From Candidatus Saccharimonadota bacterium (lineage in GTDB: Bacteria; Patescibacteriota; Saccharimonadia; Saccharimonadales; SZUA-47): 5,080 nucleotides of DNA. The position numbers were made by a program, and so were the translations under genes. Below, piece by piece: positions 1 through 3,638 of this stretch; positions within the stretch are counted from its first letter, which is position 1, and each line of letters opens with the position of its first letter. The stretch lies in contig QIKK01000045.1 of NCBI GenBank assembly GCA_003231925.1, positions 1-5,080 of the forward strand. Direction: 5' to 3'. The notes beneath the pieces were generated by a model, which worked only from the letters and a program-made list of their open reading frames with translations, ran no database searches and was not told the origin of the DNA.

Positions 1-266
1 TGAAGCCAATTCGGCGTCATCGTACATTTGTAAAGAATTTTAGAGCTAGAGTCGGCAATAATCCAAAACAAGTTAAGCAGTTTGAAAGACGGCTAGGCCT
101 ATTTATTGAAGGTGTTCGTGGTGTGCCACTCAATGATCACACCCTAATCGGGACAATGAAAGGGTTGCGTGCTTTTTCTGTAAGTAGTGATTTGAGAGTT
201 GTTTATCGTGAGACTGATGAATTCTATGAATTTCTAGATATTGGAACTCACAGCCAGGTTTACTAA
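1..266 (+). CDS. YafQ/RelE-family mRNA interferase toxin (start codon cut by window edge)
   Basis: The frame starting at base 3 runs open to a TAA at 264-266 and reads K-P-I-R-R-H-R-T-F at its start. Bases 1-2 are TG, so the start codon is almost certainly an ATG whose A lies just outside the window, giving a protein of about 88 residues, normal for this family. The C-terminal half carries the family pattern: N-D-H-T-L, then M-K-G-L-R-A-F-S-V, then S-S-D-L-R-V-V-Y, ending in L-D-I-G-T-H-S-Q-V-Y. Members are ribosome-dependent endoribonucleases that cut mRNA during translation. Compared with E. coli YafQ, the counterparts of His50, Asp67 and His87 are present, the His63 position is Ser, and the final aromatic is Tyr instead of Phe. 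An antitoxin of RelB/DinJ type is expected immediately upstream. Bases 1-3 (TGA) would be its stop if the genes overlap as ATGA, but this is inference. The family call is firm; the exact RNA target is unknown. Confidence 0.88.
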   Translation, partial: KPIRRHRTFVKNFRARVGNNPKQVKQFERRLGLFIEGVRGVPLNDHTLIGTMKGLRAFSVSSDLRVVYRETDEFYEFLDIGTHSQVY

Positions 267-317
267 CAAAAGAAGTTCGAGAAAATGTTTTAAGTAAAAA
301 TGATACCCCTACGGGAG

Positions 318-375
318 CATCCAACAAAAATACCCCATTTGATGGGGCACTTTTGTTGGTGATCTCAAGGAGAGT
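318..375 (-). repeat. 58-bp direct repeat, copy A: orphan tRNA-Glu 3' end plus terminator
   Basis: These 58 bases are identical to 451-508, 133 bp away. On the minus strand the unit contains the last 19 nt of the tRNA-Glu gene (375 down to 357: T-stem 3' strand, acceptor 3' strand TGAGATC, discriminator A and CCA), followed by its hairpin terminator. In this copy no T-stem 5' strand or tRNA body precedes the 3' end, so it is an orphan. The repeat breaks off inside the T loop, a place where tyrosine integrases often recombine, so it could be one side of an old attachment-site duplication. A simple tandem duplication would look the same. Confidence 0.9.
321..359. terminator. Bidirectional hairpin terminator in repeat copy A
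   Basis: An inner stem CCCCAT/ATGGGG with loop TTG is extended, across a 3-nt internal loop, by outer arms CCAACAAAA and TTTTGTTGG. On the minus strand the inner stem is followed by TATTTTTG, a good U-tract. On the plus strand it is followed by CACTTTTG. It lies 55 bp after the toxin stop and could end that transcript as well as any minus-strand transcript. Confidence 0.65.
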
Positions 376-450
376 ACTAGGAGTATAATCCGCTATAAGC
401 GACGGGGGATTAGCGAACTGCCTTACGGAGTTCAGTTTCACAAGTGAAAC
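376..450. other. 75-bp unexplained spacer between the two 58-bp repeats
   Basis: The segment holds no ORF worth calling. It has a perfect inverted repeat GTTTCAC-AA-GTGAAAC at 435-450 and a second, weaker hairpin around CGCTATAAGCG near 394-404. Read on the minus strand, the base pattern GGTTTCA at 451-445 could pair with the tRNA acceptor 3' strand of copy A (7 pairs, two of them G-U), which would make a 95-nt tRNA-sized unit. However, no D arm, T arm or T8 is recognisable, so I do not call it a tRNA. Confidence 0.4.
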
Positions 451-508
451 CATCCAACAAAAATACCCCATTTGATGGGGCACTTTTGTTGGTGATCTCA
501 AGGAGAGT
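451..508 (-). repeat. 58-bp direct repeat, copy B: 3' end and terminator of the tRNA-Glu gene
   Basis: This copy matches 318-375 base for base. Here it is continuous with the tRNA-Glu gene: positions 508-490 supply the tRNA 3' portion and 483-454 the terminator. Identity to copy A stops exactly at the 3-nt T loop of the tRNA (AGT at 506-508 on the plus strand). Confidence 0.9.
454..492 (-). terminator. Rho-independent terminator of tRNA-Glu
   Basis: On the minus strand, right after the tRNA CCA, comes GTGCCCCAT-CAA-ATGGGGTATTTTTG: a 6-bp G/C-rich stem (466-471 with 475-480) and a U-tract. The outer arms CCAACAAAA/TTTTGTTGG extend the helix and include the tRNA's own CCA, so the primary transcript could pair its CCA end with the U-tract region before processing. 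Confidence 0.75.
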
Positions 509-560
509 CTCCTATTGCCAGGATGAAAACCTGGTGTCCTAACCGTTAGACGATGAGACC
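490..560 (-). tRNA. tRNA-Glu (anticodon UUC) with a shortened T loop; possibly a pseudogene
   Basis: Read on the minus strand from 560, the elements are: acceptor GGTCTCA; TC at 8-9; D arm GTC-TAACGGTTAG-GAC with A14, GG and A21; A26; anticodon stem CCAGG/CCTGG closing the loop TTTTCAT, so the anticodon is TTC (Glu); variable CAAT; T stem AGGAG/CTCCT; acceptor TGAGATC (one G-U pair); discriminator A; encoded CCA. Everything is canonical except the T loop, which is only ACT. The usual seven-base loop would be TTCGACT, so exactly TTCG appears to be missing. That removes the T54-T55-C56 bases that build the tRNA elbow with the D loop. The gene is 71 nt instead of about 75. It has a good promoter upstream and a terminator downstream, which argue for a once-functional gene. 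Identity as tRNA-Glu is firm; function is doubtful unless the deletion is a sequencing or assembly error. Confidence 0.8.
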
Positions 561-570
561 ATTTATAGCT

Positions 571-599
571 ATTCTAGTTTTTAATTGTTGCTATGGCAA
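571..599 (-). promoter_or_regulatory. Sigma-70-type promoter of tRNA-Glu
   Basis: On the minus strand a -35 box TTGCCA (599-594) and a -10 box TAGAAT (576-571) are separated by exactly 17 bp. Each matches consensus at 5 of 6 positions. The predicted start, about 7 nt after the -10 box, lies a few bases before the mature tRNA 5' end at 560, leaving a short leader for RNase P. The -35 box overlaps a perfect palindrome TGGCAATTGCCA (594-605). Confidence 0.7.
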
Positions 600-674
600 T
601 TGCCAGGATGACTTAATTACTTTGCTCGGCTTGGGTCTCGCGGGCTGGTGTCCTAACCGTTAGACGATGAGACC
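599..674 (-). pseudogene. Degenerate tRNA-Glu copy with a 33-nt insertion in the anticodon loop and no 3' part
   Basis: Minus-strand 674-645 is identical to the first 30 nt of the tRNA-Glu at 560-531 (acceptor 5' strand, D arm, start of the anticodon stem). Positions 611-599 are identical to the 13 nt of that gene that cover the end of the anticodon loop, the anticodon-stem 3' strand and the start of the variable region. Between them, 33 nt (612-644) stand where the intact gene has GTTT. The T arm and acceptor 3' strand are absent: the copy runs into the promoter of the downstream tRNA-Glu. A simple intron does not fit, because removing the insert would still leave those four bases missing, including anticodon bases. 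I therefore call it a rearranged pseudogene. Confidence 0.65.
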
Positions 675-740
675 ATTATTTTATCAATCGTAATTGTACA
701 CCATAACTCAACAAATTAACAGAGGTTACTAACGGTTAAG

Positions 741-840
741 ATGTCCTACCCACCCGTCAACTTGCAGTTGCGGTCGGGCCCTCCTCGACTCGGCCAGGGC
801 CGGGTCTCCGGCCTTGCGTAAGTCCACTGGACTTCCTCAC
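741..840 (-). other. GC-rich hairpin-dense segment, possible structured RNA, identity unknown
   Basis: About 100 bp of clearly higher GC than all surrounding DNA, lying directly after the 15-nt tRNA-Glu 5' fragment on the minus strand. It contains four inverted repeats: CAACT/AGTTG (758-770), GGCCCT/AGGGCC (777-801), GGCCGG/CCGGCC with a 4-nt loop (798-813) and AAGTCC/GGACTT with a 3-nt loop (820-834). The second and third overlap, so they cannot form fully at once. GAGGAAGTCC near its 5' end recalls the start of the RNase P RNA core, but the rest does not fit RNase P RNA. No credible protein is encoded. It may be a structured RNA, an inserted foreign fragment or a recombination scar. Confidence 0.4.
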
Positions 841-841
841 T

Positions 842-856
842 TTAGACGATGAGACC
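842..856 (-). pseudogene. 15-nt 5' fragment of tRNA-Glu
   Basis: Minus-strand 856-842 is identical to the first 15 nt of the tRNA-Glu gene (acceptor 5' strand through A15), and the preceding two bases AT match as well. Identity ends inside the D loop, where the GC-rich segment begins. This is the third copy of the same 5' end, after those at 560 and 674. About 100 nt further on, the minus strand has TAACCGTTAG (738-729), one base different from the D loop of the intact gene, perhaps a leftover of the same copy. Confidence 0.6.
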
Positions 857-860
857 ATAC

Positions 861-874
861 GTCGGCAAGCCGAC
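861..874. repeat. Perfect inverted repeat upstream of the third tRNA-Glu fragment
   Basis: GTCGGC-AA-GCCGAC forms a 6-bp stem with a 2-nt centre, only 4 bp from the tRNA fragment. There is no adjacent T-run on either strand, so it is not a typical terminator. It may be a protein-binding site or part of the same structured region. The AT-rich stretch from 875 to 1003 beyond it shows nothing further. Confidence 0.5.
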
Positions 875-1003
875 TCATATACATTTTACATGTTTCGTAG
901 ATCTTTGAAAGATAATACTTCTTACTTCTTTCACTATTTCTACAATATGTTGAATACGATATAAATCTAGATAATAATAACATGTAACAGGGGTAAAAGT
1001 CTA

Positions 1004-1525
1004 CTATTCTGATATTTTTAGCCAAACATCTCTAAGTAATTTAGCATCATCCAGGGCATGGTGTTGACGATATTTTTTAAAATCAATACCTAGTTTTTTA
1101 TAAAACGCCCTTGCACCGGATTGATCAGCTAAAAATTTTACAGGGTTAACACCAAGAGCAAACAAAATAGAAGCAAAATCTATGCTTACCCATCTAAAAG
1201 GTAACTTACCTGCACCAAATAATTTTGTTAAATAAATAATGTCGTAATTATCTACAAAGGCCACCGCAAAAGGCATTGTTTCTCCTAAAAATTCTCTTAT
1301 TTGTACAGTTGCATCTTCTCTGCTAAACTTTGGATCTTTTAGGGTCGGGATAATGTGTTTTTCTACCCACTCTGTACTTGGACGTTCCGCCACCAACTCT
1401 AAATAAAGTTCCTCACCAGAAAGTTTAATAATTCCAATAGATAACAGTTCCCCCTTATAGGGATCTAGATCTGTAAACTCTGTATCTATAAATATTAAAT
1501 TTTCTTTTTCAAATGGTTTAAACAT
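1004..1525 (-). CDS. DEDDh-family 3'-5' exonuclease (DnaQ/RNase T-like)
   Basis: This 173-residue protein has the three exonuclease motifs of the DEDDh superfamily. Exo I is F-I-D-T-E-F at 12-17 (metal ligands Asp14 and Glu16). Exo II is V-D-N-Y-D-I-I-Y-L at 91-99 (Asp95 the likely ligand). Exo III is H-H-A-L-D-D-A at 155-161 (His155 general base, Asp160 ligand). Such enzymes use two metal ions to remove nucleotides from the 3' ends of DNA or RNA. The single short domain fits a stand-alone nuclease such as RNase T, oligoribonuclease or a free proofreading subunit; the substrate cannot be told from motifs alone. The ATG at 1525 is the only Met before Exo I. No Shine-Dalgarno is visible upstream, unlike the two surface genes, so initiation is weak or leaderless. 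It stands alone, downstream of the surface operon's terminator and upstream of the tRNA-Glu fragments on the same strand. Confidence 0.88.
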   Translation of the reverse strand: MFKPFEKENLIFIDTEFTDLDPYKGELLSIGIIKLSGEELYLELVAERPSTEWVEKHIIPTLKDPKFSREDATVQIREFLGETMPFAVAFVDNYDIIYLTKLFGAGKLPFRWVSIDFASILFALGVNPVKFLADQSGARAFYKKLGIDFKKYRQHHALDDAKLLRDVWLKISE

Positions 1526-1582
1526 ATATATCTAGTATGCCGTAATTAACGTTCAGTAACCAGTCAGTAATTAAAAAGCAAT

Positions 1583-1618
1583 AGCCCCCTTACCTTTTGT
1601 GTTGGAAAGGGGGCTTTT
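1583..1618. terminator. Strong hairpin terminator between the surface operon and the exonuclease gene
   Basis: AGCCCCCTT (1583-1591) pairs perfectly with AAGGGGGCT (1607-1615). Two more C-G pairs inside are separated by an A-A mismatch, and the loop is 9 nt. On the plus strand a U-tract TTTTATTTT follows at once. On the minus strand the hairpin is followed by ATTGCTTTTT, a looser U-tract. The only genes that could need it are on the minus strand: it lies 168 bp past the stop of the surface operon and before the exonuclease, so it probably ends that operon despite the better plus-strand tail. Confidence 0.75.
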
Positions 1619-1675
1619 ATTTTCGTTAATGTTTGTTGTTTAGTATATTTTGAGCGGTCAGTCAGATAGCTCGTT

Positions 1676-1690
1676 TTGGTTTAAAACCAA
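1676..1690. promoter_or_regulatory. Perfect 15-bp palindrome, possible operator
   Basis: TTGGTTT-A-AAACCAA has 7-bp arms around one central base. It lies in the gap between the surface operon and the exonuclease. It is not followed by a T-run and has too short a loop to be an RNA hairpin, so a dimeric DNA-binding protein site is the better guess. Confidence 0.3.
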
Positions 1691-1727
1691 TTGTACCGTA
1701 GCACATTTTTACTCTAGGTGCTAGTGT

Positions 1728-1736
1728 TTATCCACA
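1728..1736 (+). promoter_or_regulatory. Single perfect DnaA-box 9-mer
   Basis: TTATCCACA matches the bacterial DnaA-box consensus exactly. Weaker relatives on the opposite strand are TGTGGGTTC at 1761-1769 (6 of 9) and TGTGGGCAA at 1804-1812 (7 of 9, inside the coding region). There is no dnaA or dnaN gene nearby and no cluster of strong boxes, so this is not evidence of an origin; it may be chance. Confidence 0.25.
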
Positions 1737-1782
1737 GCAATACTTGCAAAATAACAATTCTGTGGGTTCAATTTTGCCTCTA

Positions 1783-3618
1783 CTATCTCCTTAGAGTAAA
1801 TCGTCTGTGGGCAAAAGAACTGAGACCTGCTACACCAACCAAAGCAAGAAACATCAGAACTAAAGTACTACCAGGTCCAGTGTCGGGGATTTCTGAAGGA
1901 GAAATGCTCGTCCCCAATACAGCTGTTCCTTTACAAGTAGCTTCTTTAACTGTGGTTGAACCGGCATCAGTTACATTAAATCTTACAGTTGCTACGGCTT
2001 TAACATTTGTGTCAGCAGACGCAAAGACGTATGAATTCACTACCTTATTATTTGAGTCTAAATCATTTGTAGTAACTACGTTCCTTTGATTGCCATCAGC
2101 ACTATAAATTATTGTTGCATCCTTAAATACTGCGCCATTAATGCCAGTAGGTAAGAAGCTGACTCCAATTTTTCTACCAATTCGTGTTAGCTTAAATTGT
2201 TCACACGAGTACAAAGGAGTATCCGCTACAGGTGGCACCTCGACAGTATCTTTACAAGCCTGGCTAGTAACAGGGCCTTGTGTTGTTTGCAAAGTGACTG
2301 ATATGTCGTAAGTTCCAGCCTTAGTAGGGGTAAACTTGTATTTTTCTGCCTTTGAATCTTGGACTACTTTACCATTTACTTTAAAGGTTATGCTATTAAT
2401 GCCAACATTTACAACGTGATAGCCTACGGTAAACTCGGCTGTCTGACCAATAGCCAGTTTTTTATTTAATGCTAATTTCAGGCTATTTAAGGTATCACAA
2501 GCCACGACTGGTGTCTTTGGCTCTGAACAGTTATCGTTTGTTATGTTAACTTTGGCGTTACTATTCAGTGTTCCTAGCCCAAAGGGAGTAGCATAACCAA
2601 CATTTGTTATCTGAAAAGTACCGCATTGTATTGCCGGATCGTCTTGGATCACTGTTTCTAGATAGACAAAGGCGTTACTGCCCGGCATATAGTCATTAAT
2701 GTCGACCTTTACCGATTTCCCGTTATTTTGAACTGCTTTAGAACCGTATGTGTATCCCGTAGGATTATTGCCATTGATTAGCTTTATTGACCCAGGGACA
2801 ATTTTTGTATATGGAGGAAGTGCATCGACTATTTCTACGCCATTTAATCTAGTAGAACCATCATTTACAAATGCTATTCTCCACTCTATGTCGTCTCCTA
2901 TCTTAGCGTTAACGATTTTACGCCATTGTGTTGAATTTTCACCTTTTAGCCGAGCTGATTTTTGCACTTTGTAAGCTGGTTTTTCAACCTTCATTTCAAA
3001 GACAATTTCACGAACGTATTTAAAGCATCCCTTCTGATCACCGATGTTTAGACCCGTTGTAAAGATACTATCATTTAGGGTCTGACCGCCCATTTTGGCA
3101 GATCCAGGTATATATGATAGCTGGAATAAACTGCTATTAATGCTAGTAATATCTAAGGTGTCAAATATTTTCTTTGGCTTTGCATTACTCGCAGATATAT
3201 AGGCCTTGACCTCTTTAGAAGTTGTAAGCCCTGTTGGAATTTTAACCTGAACATTAACGTCTCTTGCTATTCCTGGTTGACCTGGTGTGTCGTTGTATTT
3301 TGGGTTGGAATTGTTGTGGATGTAGATCTTAACTTTTACAGTTTGACCATTTTTAACATCCTTTACAGGGTCTTGCCAGGTATTATTACCCTTTACAACC
3401 CCTTGTAAAAAGTTTCTCTCATCACCTATACCATTTGGTACGTTGGTAAAGGAGTTAAAGGTTACATAGTCAAAACCGTTTTCTTGTGGGGTCCACACTC
3501 TAGTTGGACGATCCGGACCAAAATTGGCTATAGCAACTGCACTCAACATTATTGTTACTACAAATAAAGTACTAAAAAATAGAACTTTCTTTGTTACTTT
3601 AGAAAAAATATTTTTCAT
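1783..3618 (-). CDS. Secreted cell-surface protein with DUF11-like and PKD-like domains and C-terminal sorting signal
   Basis: 611 residues. An N-terminal signal peptide has Lys-rich residues 1-11, a hydrophobic core at about 12-31, and probable cleavage near A-I-A-N. After a conserved-looking segment (F-G-P-D-R-P-T at 33-39, Y-V-T-F-N-S at 51-56, G-D-E-R-N-F at 65-70), beta-rich regions follow. Residues 225-345 look like a DUF11 domain (G-D-D-I-E-W-R-I-A-F-V-N-D-G). Residues 373-460 look PKD/Ig-like, with K-A-G-T-Y-D-I-S-V at 433-441. A further beta domain spans about 470-563. Each of the last two is bracketed by Cys residues, perhaps disulfides. The C-terminus has I-P-D-T-G (577-581), a hydrophobic stretch at 584-602 and a basic tail R-R-F-T-L-R-R, the layout of an LPXTG-type sortase substrate. 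It is therefore probably anchored to the cell surface. It is the second gene of an operon, 20 bp after the upstream stop. Its role in adhesion or host contact is inference. Confidence 0.85.
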   Translation of the reverse strand: MKNIFSKVTKKVLFFSTLFVVTIMLSAVAIANFGPDRPTRVWTPQENGFDYVTFNSFTNVPNGIGDERNFLQGVVKGNNTWQDPVKDVKNGQTVKVKIYIHNNSNPKYNDTPGQPGIARDVNVQVKIPTGLTTSKEVKAYISASNAKPKKIFDTLDITSINSSLFQLSYIPGSAKMGGQTLNDSIFTTGLNIGDQKGCFKYVREIVFEMKVEKPAYKVQKSARLKGENSTQWRKIVNAKIGDDIEWRIAFVNDGSTRLNGVEIVDALPPYTKIVPGSIKLINGNNPTGYTYGSKAVQNNGKSVKVDINDYMPGSNAFVYLETVIQDDPAIQCGTFQITNVGYATPFGLGTLNSNAKVNITNDNCSEPKTPVVACDTLNSLKLALNKKLAIGQTAEFTVGYHVVNVGINSITFKVNGKVVQDSKAEKYKFTPTKAGTYDISVTLQTTQGPVTSQACKDTVEVPPVADTPLYSCEQFKLTRIGRKIGVSFLPTGINGAVFKDATIIYSADGNQRNVVTTNDLDSNNKVVNSYVFASADTNVKAVATVRFNVTDAGSTTVKEATCKGTAVLGTSISPSEIPDTGPGSTLVLMFLALVGVAGLSSFAHRRFTLRR

Positions 3619-3623
3619 AATAT

Positions 3624-3629
3624 CTCCTT
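3624..3629 (-). promoter_or_regulatory. Ribosome binding site of the DUF11 surface protein gene
   Basis: AAGGAG on the minus strand, 5 nt before the ATG at 3618, fixes that start. It sits within the 20-bp gap to the upstream gene, consistent with translation from a shared mRNA. Confidence 0.8.
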
Positions 3630-3638
3630 AATTATTCC

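Noticed and set aside
357..451. A 95-nt class II tRNA on the minus strand ending in the orphan CCA
   Set aside because: The acceptor strands can pair, but there is no T-stem 5' strand, no TTC loop, no D-loop GG and no T at position 8.
130..501. Open frame of 123 codons on the minus strand
   Set aside because: It runs antisense to the toxin and through both the repeat terminator and spacer. The repeated peptide in it comes from the 58-bp DNA repeat, not from protein conservation.
318..508. CRISPR array
   Set aside because: Only two repeats of 58 bp, which consist of tRNA and terminator sequence, with a single spacer and no cas genes.
741..856. RNase P RNA or a group I intron
   Set aside because: Only a GAGGAAGTCC-like stretch recalls RNase P RNA; the segment is far too short and lacks the ACAGA-type conserved region. 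No group I core or flanking exon continuity is visible.
837..1025. Minus-strand open frame of 62 codons overlapping the end of the exonuclease
   Set aside because: It starts inside the exonuclease gene, lacks a ribosome binding site and a recognisable family, and ends by reading through the palindrome and the tRNA fragment.
1655..1700. A tRNA suggested by GGTCAGTCAGATAGCTCG and the following palindrome
   Set aside because: The palindrome leaves no seven-base anticodon loop and no T arm or matching acceptor strand is present.
1718..2089. Plus-strand open frame of 123 codons
   Set aside because: Most of it is the antisense shadow of the C-terminal part of the DUF11 surface protein.
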